Shown here: positions 1 through 6,500 of the stretch, piece by piece
How the letters are laid out: the number at the start of each line of letters is the position of its first letter
How positions within the stretch are numbered: the first letter of the stretch is position 1
Origin: JADJQU01 sp035490315
GTDB taxonomy: Bacteria > Planctomycetota > UBA1135 > GCA-002686595
Reading direction: 5' to 3'
Assembly (NCBI GenBank): GCA_035490315.1
Contig: DATHET010000190.1
Span: 1 to 7,966, forward strand
Length of the DNA stretch: 7,966 bases
The notes under the pieces: generated by a model
What the model was told of the DNA's origin: nothing
The model's database searches: none
Seen by the model: the letters and a program-made list of their open reading frames with translations, nothing else
Position numbers and translations under genes: made by a program

Positions 1-1367
1 CGGAGGCCGGGCAGGAGCGACGGATTTCGAAGGGCCCGACTCCGACGCCGCGCGCCCTGTTCTCGAGCGCCTCGCTGATCGTCATTTCGCAGGTGGTCCT
101 GGGCGCTGTCGGAGTCGGCAGCCTGCCGATCCTCGCGCGCCACTTCGGCCCCGGCGCGTACAACGACTTCTCGCTGTTCGTGACGCTGCTCGGCGTCGTC
201 ACGTACCAGGACTTCGCGCGCGCGCTGCTGGTCGCGGCTCTCGCGCGCCGCGACGCCAGCGCGGACGAGATCGCGGCCCTCGCGCGCGCGAGCTTGATCT
301 CGATCGTGAGCCTGGCGGCGGTCATTGGCGTGGCCGTGCTCTCGACCCAGAGCGCGATCGCGCTGGTGATCGCCACGCTGTTCTTCGGACTCTCGTCGCG
401 CGATTTCGCGGCCATGTCCGCGGCAGGCCGCGTCGCCTCCGCGAGCGCGATGCGCAATTTCGCCTATGCGCTGGCCTTCGCGCTCGTCGCCGGACTCTCG
501 GTGCTCGTCGTGCACCCGCTGGCGTACACGCTGCCCTTCGTGGCGGCGCAGATCGGATTGTTCCTGGCCTATCGCAGCTGGGAGCGGCGCGTTCCGACCA
601 CGCACGAGCCGCACGGCACGTCCTGGCTCGCGCGCATCTCGGGCTTCGGCACGCTGCGCGCCTCGCCGTCCTGGCCGCGCTTCCGGCGCGACATGCTCGA
701 CCTGCTGGCCTTCAACCTGATGGCGAGTCTCCTGGTCAGCGTCGATCGTCTGCTGCTCGCGCACTTCTCGAGCGACATGGTCGCGGGCGAGTACAACGCG
801 CAGAACGACCTGGCGGTCAAGCTGAACATTTTCTCCAGCGCGCTCGGCGGCGTGCTGCTGCCGATGCTCGCGCGGTCGGCGGTGGACGAAGGCGAGGCGG
901 AAGCCGGCCGGCGTTTCGTGCGCACCGCGAGCTGGGCCGTGCCGACCGCCTTCGCCGGCATCGCGGTATTGATCCTTTTTCACCGCACGCTGATCGATCT
1001 GGTGCTCGGGCCGCAGTTCGCGTCGGGAGCCCATCGCTACGCGTGGCTGCTCTGCGGCGTGTTCGTGCAGTTCTTCGGCTTCCTGATCACGCCCTGGCAA
1101 CGCGCGCGCGGCGATTTCACGACCCAGCGGCGCGTGTACTCGCGCACGGCCCTGGTGACATTGATCAGCGCGGTGACCCTGATTCCGAGCTTCGGCGCGG
1201 ACGGCGCGGTCGCCACGTTCCTGATCGCGCGCGGCGCGGAAGCCCAGCTCTTCGCGATCGAAGTCTCGCGGTTGCCCGCTGCCCTGCTTCCGCGCTGGAA
1301 ACCGTCGCTCGCCATCGGAATGGCCGCGGCCCTGTTCCTCCTGGCCAGCCTGGATCTCGGAGCCTGA
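1..1367 (+). CDS. wzx: Wzx-type polysaccharide flippase (5' end cut by window edge)
   Basis: This is an inner-membrane lipid-linked oligosaccharide flippase of the MOP/polysaccharide-export superfamily, expected to move undecaprenyl-diphosphate repeat units from cytoplasm to periplasm. The frame is open from base 3. The GTG at 93 is not the likely start: the codons before it (about 57-92) encode the first half of the first membrane helix (LFSSASLIVISQ), which continues into VVLGAVGVGSLPILA. Bases 3-92 contain no in-frame ATG, GTG or TTG, so the true start lies upstream and the gene is partial. In the window 454 residues are visible, close to a full Wzx (about 420-500). Hydrophobic segments recur along its length, including about 57-137, 150-200, 300-400, 450-580, 690-760, 920-1000, 1040-1090 and 1305-1364. 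The central AGEYNAQNDLAVKL stretch (about 783-824) followed by a hydrophobic helix ending in LLPMLAR is typical of these flippases. It ends in TGA three bases before the next gene. Family call is firm; the glycan it carries is unknown. Confidence 0.85.
   Translation, partial: EAGQERRISKGPTPTPRALFSSASLIVISQVVLGAVGVGSLPILARHFGPGAYNDFSLFVTLLGVVTYQDFARALLVAALARRDASADEIAALARASLISIVSLAAVIGVAVLSTQSAIALVIATLFFGLSSRDFAAMSAAGRVASASAMRNFAYALAFALVAGLSVLVVHPLAYTLPFVAAQIGLFLAYRSWERRVPTTHEPHGTSWLARISGFGTLRASPSWPRFRRDMLDLLAFNLMASLLVSVDRLLLAHFSSDMVAGEYNAQNDLAVKLNIFSSALGGVLLPMLARSAVDEGEAEAGRRFVRTASWAVPTAFAGIAVLILFHRTLIDLVLGPQFASGAHRYAWLLCGVFVQFFGFLITPWQRARGDFTTQRRVYSRTALVTLISAVTLIPSFGADGAVATFLIARGAEAQLFAIEVSRLPAALLPRWKPSLAIGMAAALFLLASLDLGA
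1359..1362 (+). promoter_or_regulatory. Ribosome binding site for the polymerase gene
   Basis: GGAG lies 8 bases before the ATG at 1371, inside the last codons of the flippase gene. It supports this ATG and suggests translational coupling across the 3-base gap. Confidence 0.55.
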
Positions 1368-1370
1368 GCC

Positions 1371-2726
1371 ATGGAACGCTGGACACTCGCGATCGGACTG
1401 TGGTGCTGCGCGGCGGCGGCCCTTTATCTCTGCCGCAAGCGCTCGCCCTTCTCGCCGCTGGTGATCGCCCTCGCCGCGACGGGAATCATCGGCTCGTTTT
1501 TTCCGGTCATGACGATGTTCATCCAGCCCGCGAGCTGGCGGAACCTGGGAGCGATCTCCGAAGCCTCGATCGTCGCCGCGCAGATCCAGTACCTCGCCTT
1601 CGCCGCCGGCATGCTCGTCTCCGTGCTGCTCGCCGACCACGCGGGCTGGCTGGCGGAATTGCCGGCGACGGAGGTGCCGCACCCGCGCTCGCGCATCGGA
1701 CAGCGCGATCTGTTCATCGCCAGCGGTCTGGTGCTCGTCGGCGCTCCGCTGTACTTCGCCTACGTGATGCACGTCGGCATCGACGTGCTGACCAACCGCG
1801 AGGACTTCGGCCAGAAGTATCTGGCCGGCGCAGGCCTCGGGCCGCTGGCCTTCGGGCTTCCGGTCGCGATGGCGGGATGCCTGTGGGCCGAAGCGGGCGG
1901 CGTGTCAAATCGCGTGCGCTGGTGTTTCCGCGGCGTCGGTCTCGCTGTGATCGTGTGGTCGCTCGGCTTCATTTCCGTGCGCACGAACTTCGCGGTGATC
2001 CTGCTCGGAACCAGCGCGATCCTCTGCGCGCGCCGAGGTGTGCGCGTGGAGCGGATCCGTCCCGTGCTGATCGTGCTGCTGCTGTGCGCCTATGCCCTGC
2101 TCGAGGGCTTCTCGTTCTTCCGCGGCGCCTACAAGGGCGACCTGATGGATGCCTTGTCGCAGATGCAGGATCGCGGCAGCACGACCGTCGCCGCGGTGGT
2201 CGGCGGCTCCGAGCTCGCCCACCCGTTCATCACGGCGGCCGAAGTGATCGAGACCGAGGAAGAGGCGGGCTTCGCGGGCCAGACCCTGGTCGACGCCGTG
2301 CTCGCCTTCGTTCCGACCTCGCTGGTTCCCGACCGGCCGCCCGCGCCCTCGGAGTGGTTCGCGCGCAGGCACTACTCCGCGTTCGCGAAGGGCGGTGGAG
2401 GCACGGGTTTCAGCCTGGTGATCGAGGGCTGGCTCGACTTCGGCTCGATCCTCGGGCCCTTTGCCTTCGGATCGGCGATCGCGCTGCTCCTCGGCTGGAT
2501 CGAGCGCCGGCGCGCGCGCACGCCGCATTCGATGCTGATGCGCATCGAGCCTTATTTCCTGTTGCTGGTCGTCATCGGACACCGCAGCGACGTCGCTTCG
2601 ATCGTCAAGCAGGTCGTCTCCATGTGCGTGGTCGCCACCGTGGTGTGGATCGGCGCCGAGCTCGCACTGGTCCATTTCATGCCGCGCGTGCGGACGCGCA
2701 GCCTCGCGGCGGAAGGAAATTCGTGA
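1371..2726 (+). CDS. Probable oligosaccharide repeat polymerase (Wzy-like)
   Basis: This 451-residue polytopic membrane protein is best read as the polymerase that joins lipid-linked repeat units in the periplasm. The prediction rests on hydrophobicity, length, position next to the flippase, and a C-terminal pattern seen in the O-antigen polymerase family. Hydrophobic segments are visible at about residues 6-21, 29-51, 65-88, 113-135, 156-173, 187-203, 206-220, 231-249, 358-377 and two more near the C-terminus. Between about residues 250 and 350 there is a long polar loop, the position of the large periplasmic loop in Wzy proteins. It closes with GGGGTGFSLVIEGWLDFG (341-358), resembling the G-rich, S-x-x-x-E-x-W/Y-x-x-F-G pattern I associate with this family. 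A charged HRSDVASIVKQ segment follows in the last helices. Wzy sequences diverge strongly, so substrate and linkage cannot be read. The alternative is a different polytopic protein such as an O-antigen ligase. The ATG is preceded by GGAG, and the gene ends in TGA 2 bases before the next start. Confidence 0.7.
   Translation: MERWTLAIGLWCCAAAALYLCRKRSPFSPLVIALAATGIIGSFFPVMTMFIQPASWRNLGAISEASIVAAQIQYLAFAAGMLVSVLLADHAGWLAELPATEVPHPRSRIGQRDLFIASGLVLVGAPLYFAYVMHVGIDVLTNREDFGQKYLAGAGLGPLAFGLPVAMAGCLWAEAGGVSNRVRWCFRGVGLAVIVWSLGFISVRTNFAVILLGTSAILCARRGVRVERIRPVLIVLLLCAYALLEGFSFFRGAYKGDLMDALSQMQDRGSTTVAAVVGGSELAHPFITAAEVIETEEEAGFAGQTLVDAVLAFVPTSLVPDRPPAPSEWFARRHYSAFAKGGGGTGFSLVIEGWLDFGSILGPFAFGSAIALLLGWIERRRARTPHSMLMRIEPYFLLLVVIGHRSDVASIVKQVVSMCVVATVVWIGAELALVHFMPRVRTRSLAAEGNS
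2711..2717 (+). promoter_or_regulatory. Ribosome binding site for the amidotransferase gene
   Basis: GGAAGGA lies at the end of the polymerase gene, 11 bases before the ATG at 2729. An in-frame GTG at 2723 is also possible, but it would add two residues in front of the catalytic cysteine and would sit very close to this site. The ATG, which gives Met-Cys-Gly-Ile, is preferred. Confidence 0.5.
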
Positions 2727-2728
2727 AC

Positions 2729-4657
2729 ATGTGCGGCATCAACGGATTCGCGATACCGAAACTTGCGCGCGCGCGCGGGGCGTCGTCGGACATGTCCATC
2801 CTCGAGCGCATGAACCAGCGCTCCTTTCACCGCGGGCCCGACGAGGGCGGCGCGGTCGAGCTCGGATTCGCGGCGCTGGGCATGCGGCGCTTGTCGATCC
2901 AGGACATCGCGCGGGCAGCCCAGCCGATGCAGAGCGAGGACGCGCGCTTCACGCTGGTCTACAACGGCGAGCTCTACGATATCAATGGCTTGCGCCGCGA
3001 TCTGGAAGCGCGCGGCGCGCGGTTCAAGACGCATTCGGACACCGAAGTCCTGCTGCGCGCCTGGATCGCCGACGGCGAAGATTGCCTGCCGCGACTCGAA
3101 GGCATGTTCGGCTTCGCGATCGCCGACCGGCGCGAGGGCACGCTGTGGCTCGCGCGCGATTTCGTCGGGATCAAGCCGCTGTATTACTGGATCGGTCCCG
3201 ATGGCCTGCTGGTCTTCTCGTCGGAGATCTCGAGCCTGCTCGAGCACCCGGGCGTGCCGCGCCGCCTCGACCACGCGTCGCTCGAGCAGCTGCTCGTCGA
3301 TCGCCACCTCGCCGATCCCTGGACGCTCCTCGAGGGGGTGCGGCAACTGCTGCCGGGTCATGTCCTGCGCTGGCGCGACGGCGTGGTCAGCGTGCGGCGC
3401 TTCCGCGAGCTCGGTCTCTCGCAACCGCGCGCCTTCGCGAGTGACGCCGAAGCCATCGAAGAGCTTCGCGGCGTGCTCGACGCCAGTGTTCGCTCGCAGC
3501 TCGTCGCCGACGTGCCGGTCGGCGTGTTCCTTTCCGGTGGAATCGATTCGAGCACCGTCGCGGCTTTCGCGGCGCGGCACACCCCACAGCCGCTGCAGAG
3601 TTTCTCGGTCGGCTTCGCGCGCAAGAGCTACGACGAGAGCTCCCTGGCGCGCGAAGTGGCCCAGCACCTGGGCACCGTGCACCGCGAAGTCCGCGTCGAG
3701 GACGCGCAGTTCGAGGTCGCGATGCTCGACAGGCTGCTCGATCACCTCGGCCAGCCGCTCGCGGATCCTTCCGCGATCCCGACCTGGATCGTCTCGAAGC
3801 TCGCGGCCGAGCATGTCAAGGTCGTGCTGTCCGGCGACGGCGGCGACGAGTTCTTCGGCGGCTACGACCACATGTTCTGGGCAGCGCGCGTGCGCAAGGT
3901 CGCCGAGCGCGCGCCGCGGATGCTGCGCAGAGCTGGCAGCGCGGTGCTCGCCGGAGTCGCGCCCCATGCGCCGGCGCGGTGGGCCGATCGAGCGCGGCGT
4001 GCGCGCAAGGGACTCGAGCTCAGCCTGCTCGGTTCGGATGAGCAGTTCCGCTCCATGCGCTCCCTATGGCCCGAGACCGAGCTCGGCGGCGTGCTCGCGC
4101 GCGAGCGCGCCGGCATGGACCTGCGCGAGAGTTATCCCGGCGACCTCCGCGAGCTGGAAAGCCTGCCCGTCGAGGAAGCCACGATGGCCATGCTCGCGCG
4201 AACTTTCTTGCCGGGAGCGATCCTGCCCAAGGTCGACCGCATGAGCATGGCCGCGAGCCTCGAAGTGCGCGTCCCTCTGCTCGACAGCCGCGTGATCGAC
4301 TGCGCCCTGCGCATGCCCCTGTCGATGAAGATCCGCGGCGGCGTGGGCAAGCACGTGCTGCGCGAAGCGGGCCGGCCGCTGTTGCCGGCGTCGGTGTACT
4401 CGCACAAGAAGCAGGGCTTCTCGATTCCGCTCTTCGACTGGTTCAACGCCGAGTTCTGGGAGCTCGCGCACTCGTTGTACAGCCCGAATTCGCGCGCGAC
4501 GCCCTTGTTCCGACCCGGCGTCGTCCAGGAAGTGCAGAGCGGCGCCCGCGCGGCCCAGGCGCGGCCCGGAGTCGTCAGCGAAACTTCGGCGGCCACGCGC
4601 GCGTGGATGCTGGTCATGGTCGCGCGCTGGCTCGAGCGCATGGAGGTGGCCCTGTGA
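2729..4657 (+). CDS. asnB: AsnB-type glutamine-dependent amidotransferase (asparagine synthase family)
   Basis: This complete 642-residue enzyme has two domains. The N-terminal class II (Ntn) glutaminase, about residues 1-215, starts MCGI, so Cys2 becomes the catalytic N-terminal nucleophile after Met removal. It also shows HRGPD (34-38), RLSIQD (54-59), YNGELYD (78-84) and SDTEV (103-107), which match the glutamine-binding residues of E. coli AsnB. The C-terminal ATP-pyrophosphatase domain has the PP-loop SGGIDSS (269-275), LSGDGGDEFFGGYD (367-380) and KVDRMSMA...EVRVPLLD (501-520). All key residues are present, so both half-reactions should work. The enzyme releases ammonia from glutamine and transfers it to an adenylated carboxylate. 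Between polysaccharide genes, such homologues are linked to amidation of uronic acids (WbpS of Pseudomonas aeruginosa, WbtH of Francisella). A role here in making a uronamide is therefore inferred, and plain asparagine synthesis remains possible. It starts 2 bases after the polymerase stop, and its own stop overlaps the next start. The frame stays open far upstream of 2729, but that stretch is the polymerase gene read out of frame. Confidence 0.93.
   Translation: MCGINGFAIPKLARARGASSDMSILERMNQRSFHRGPDEGGAVELGFAALGMRRLSIQDIARAAQPMQSEDARFTLVYNGELYDINGLRRDLEARGARFKTHSDTEVLLRAWIADGEDCLPRLEGMFGFAIADRREGTLWLARDFVGIKPLYYWIGPDGLLVFSSEISSLLEHPGVPRRLDHASLEQLLVDRHLADPWTLLEGVRQLLPGHVLRWRDGVVSVRRFRELGLSQPRAFASDAEAIEELRGVLDASVRSQLVADVPVGVFLSGGIDSSTVAAFAARHTPQPLQSFSVGFARKSYDESSLAREVAQHLGTVHREVRVEDAQFEVAMLDRLLDHLGQPLADPSAIPTWIVSKLAAEHVKVVLSGDGGDEFFGGYDHMFWAARVRKVAERAPRMLRRAGSAVLAGVAPHAPARWADRARRARKGLELSLLGSDEQFRSMRSLWPETELGGVLARERAGMDLRESYPGDLRELESLPVEEATMAMLARTFLPGAILPKVDRMSMAASLEVRVPLLDSRVIDCALRMPLSMKIRGGVGKHVLREAGRPLLPASVYSHKKQGFSIPLFDWFNAEFWELAHSLYSPNSRATPLFRPGVVQEVQSGARAAQARPGVVSETSAATRAWMLVMVARWLERMEVAL
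4642..4646 (+). promoter_or_regulatory. Ribosome binding site deciding a GTG start
   Basis: GGAGG ends 7 bases before the GTG at 4654 and lies inside the last codons of the amidotransferase gene. This is the strongest Shine-Dalgarno match of the operon. It favours GTG 4654 over the in-frame ATG at 4684, which would delete part of the first beta strand. Confidence 0.7.
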
Positions 4658-5778
4658 CTCGTCCGCGCCGCACGCGCGTGCTCATGCTCGGTCCCCTGCC
4701 GCGGGAAGGCAGCGCGATCGGTGGCACGCAAGTTTCCTTCAGCGAGCTGATCCGCGAGCTGCGAGCTCGCGGGACTCTCGACATCGAGGTGATCGACACT
4801 TCGCGCGACGTCTCGCGCCCTTCCGGCTGGAGGCGCGGCCTCGAGGGCTTCGGGCTCTTCGCGCGCAGCCTGCGTGCCGCGCGCGAGCGCCTGGAGCACT
4901 GCGACGTCCTGATGTTCAACGCCTCCTCGGGGGCGATGCTGCGCGCCGGTCCCTTCTTCGCCGCCCTGGCGCGCCTGCACGGCGTGCCCTTCGTCGCGCG
5001 TTGCTTCGGCGGCAACCTGGAGCTCGCGATCGAACGCGCTTCGCGCGTGGAAGCGGCCCTCGCGATGCGCATGCTGGTCCAAGCCGACCTGGTCCTGCTG
5101 CAGACGCGTTCCCTGTGCGAGCACTTCTCGCGCGTCGCTCGCGTCGAGTGGCTGCCGACGACACGCACGCCGGCGACCGCGGCGCGCCGGCGCGACAAGC
5201 CTGCTCGCAAATTCCTGTTCGTGTCGCAGCTGCGGCCGCAAAAGGGTTTCGCGGAAGCCGTGGAAGCGATCGAGCAGCTCCCGGCGGCCTGTTCGTTGAC
5301 GCTGATCGGCCCGGCCATGCCCGATACGGACGTGGCGATCCTCGAAAATCATCCGCGCGCGAAGTGGCTGGGTGCCTTGGACCGCGCAGGCGTCGCCCGC
5401 GCTCTCGCGGAGCACGACGTATTCGTTTTCCCGAGCTACTACGACGGCGAGGGTCTGCCCGGCGCCGTGATCGAAGCCCTGCAGGCCGGCTTGCCGGTCG
5501 TCGCCGCCGACTGGCGATCGATCCGCGACCTCGTCGCGCACGAAGAGAACGGATTGCTCGTCCCGATCCGCGACGCGACGGCGCTCGCGAACGCCATGCA
5601 GCGCCTCGCGAGCGATGCGGGCCTCGTGCGCAAGCTTTCGCGCGGCGCCACAACCACCGGTCGAGCCTTCGAGGCTGCGCCCGTTCTCGCACGTCTGGAG
5701 TCCATGCTCGATTCCCTGTCCCAAGGCCCCGCGCTTCCCGCGTCGCGGCCGATGCTCGAGGTAGCCAATGATTCGTGA
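4654..5778 (+). CDS. Glycosyltransferase family 4 (GT-B fold)
   Basis: This 374-residue retaining glycosyltransferase of the GT4 type should act at the inner face of the cytoplasmic membrane, adding a sugar from a nucleotide donor to the lipid-linked repeat. The N-terminal Rossmann half begins with RVLMLGPLP (8-16) and a glycine-rich IGGTQ loop (22-26) at the acceptor side. The C-terminal donor-binding half contains VSQLRPQKGF (190-199), with the conserved basic residues of the family. It also has the E-x7-E motif, Glu266 to Glu274, in GEGLPGAVIEAL. No membrane helix is evident. The GTG start overlaps the amidotransferase TGA by four bases (GTGA) and is supported by GGAGG. The linker usually reading N-G-V-D in GT4 proteins reads LPTTRTP here (167-173). 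Donor and acceptor cannot be predicted from the sequence. The last 11 bases overlap the methyltransferase gene. Confidence 0.9.
   Translation: MTRPRRTRVLMLGPLPREGSAIGGTQVSFSELIRELRARGTLDIEVIDTSRDVSRPSGWRRGLEGFGLFARSLRAARERLEHCDVLMFNASSGAMLRAGPFFAALARLHGVPFVARCFGGNLELAIERASRVEAALAMRMLVQADLVLLQTRSLCEHFSRVARVEWLPTTRTPATAARRRDKPARKFLFVSQLRPQKGFAEAVEAIEQLPAACSLTLIGPAMPDTDVAILENHPRAKWLGALDRAGVARALAEHDVFVFPSYYDGEGLPGAVIEALQAGLPVVAADWRSIRDLVAHEENGLLVPIRDATALANAMQRLASDAGLVRKLSRGATTTGRAFEAAPVLARLESMLDSLSQGPALPASRPMLEVANDS
5758..5761 (+). promoter_or_regulatory. Ribosome binding site for the methyltransferase gene
   Basis: GAGG lies 6 bases before the ATG at 5768, within the end of the upstream glycosyltransferase gene. 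It supports a start that makes the two genes overlap by 11 bases. Confidence 0.5.
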
Positions 5779-6493
5779 AGCCAAGACCGTCTCGAAGCTC
5801 GACCAGCGCTGGTATCCAGGGGTCGACGGCCACTGGGACGACGCCTTGTTGCGCAAGGAAGTCCTCGAGCGGCTGACACCCTCGACGCGCATGCTCGATC
5901 TCGGCGCCGGCGCGGGCATCGTCGAGCAGATGGACTTCCGCGGGCTGTGCTCCAGCGTCTGCGGCATCGATCCCGATCCGCGCGTCGAGAGCAATCCATA
6001 CCTCGACGAAGGCCGCATCGGCCGCGGCGAGTCGATTCCCTGGCCCGAGCGCTCCTTCGATCTCGTTGTCGCCGACAACGTGCTCGAGCACCTCGCCGAG
6101 CCGCTCGCCGTGTTCACCGAGGTCGCGCGCGTCCTCGCGCCGGGCGGCCGCTTCGTGGTCAAGACGCCCAACCGGCGCCACTACATGCCGCTGGTCGCGC
6201 GCGCCACGCCCCACGCCTTCCATCGCTTCGTCAATCGCCGCCGCGGTCGCGCGAGCGAGGACACTTTTCCGACTCTGTACCGCGCGAACACGCCGGCCGC
6301 CCTGCGCAGGCTCGCGGATCGATCGGGCTTGAAGCTCGCGCAGATCGCGCTGCACGAGAGCCGGCCCGAGTACATGCGCTTCAACGCCGCGACTTATGTC
6401 TTGGGCCGCGCGTACGAGCGCGCGGTCAACTCGACCAGCTTCTTCGCACCCTGGCGCGTGCTGATCGTCGCCGTGTTCGAAAAGCAAGCGTAG
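5768..6493 (+). CDS. Class I SAM-dependent methyltransferase
   Basis: This 241-residue soluble enzyme has a Methyltransf_11-like Rossmann core. Motif I is LDLGAGAGI (43-51), which binds S-adenosylmethionine. Asp68 in GIDPDP is the acidic residue at the end of the second strand that contacts the ribose hydroxyls. SFDLVVADNVLEHL (96-109) is the strand-4 motif, and LAPGGRFVVKTPN follows as the strand-5 region. A C-terminal cap region includes the segment LYRANTPAALRRLADRSGL, a pattern I recognise from methyltransferases of polysaccharide clusters. Inside a Wzx/Wzy operon the likely role is O-methylation of a sugar in the repeat or of a terminal residue. The methylated position, and whether the substrate is a nucleotide sugar, lipid-linked oligosaccharide or polymer, cannot be told. 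The start at ATG 5768 overlaps the upstream gene by 11 bases. The gene ends in TAG 7 bases before the next start. Confidence 0.86.
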   Translation: MIREAKTVSKLDQRWYPGVDGHWDDALLRKEVLERLTPSTRMLDLGAGAGIVEQMDFRGLCSSVCGIDPDPRVESNPYLDEGRIGRGESIPWPERSFDLVVADNVLEHLAEPLAVFTEVARVLAPGGRFVVKTPNRRHYMPLVARATPHAFHRFVNRRRGRASEDTFPTLYRANTPAALRRLADRSGLKLAQIALHESRPEYMRFNAATYVLGRAYERAVNSTSFFAPWRVLIVAVFEKQA

Positions 6494-6500
6494 GCCCGCG

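Noticed and set aside
93..1367. The flippase starting at GTG 93
   Set aside because: The frame is open to the window edge and the codons before 93 form the first half of the first membrane helix, so the real start lies upstream of the window.
2765..2780. A (GC)6 tract followed by GGGG near the start of the amidotransferase gene, as a possible phase-variation repeat
   Set aside because: Similar alternating CG tracts occur in several genes here (for example 281-290, 1101-1110, 2511-2519), so it is explained by composition. The reading frame is intact.
4066..4653. An N-terminal extension of the first glycosyltransferase, giving 570 residues
   Set aside because: This part overlaps the conserved synthetase domain of the amidotransferase in another frame and is low in recognisable sequence. 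GGAGG and GTG at 4654 give a normal GT4 length.
1043..4657. A single 1204-codon open frame that could be read as a fusion protein ending in the amidotransferase
   Set aside because: The first 562 codons are the flippase and polymerase genes read in another frame; they are Arg/Ala/Pro-rich with no domain. Met-Cys-Gly-Ile at 2729 is the required start for the N-terminal cysteine glutaminase.
4132..6171. A 679-codon open frame on the - strand, and other long - strand frames (for example 4916-6754 and 6426-7946)
   Set aside because: They lie opposite well-recognised + strand genes, are rich in Arg, Ala, Ser and His, and show no domain. Such open antisense frames are expected at this GC content.
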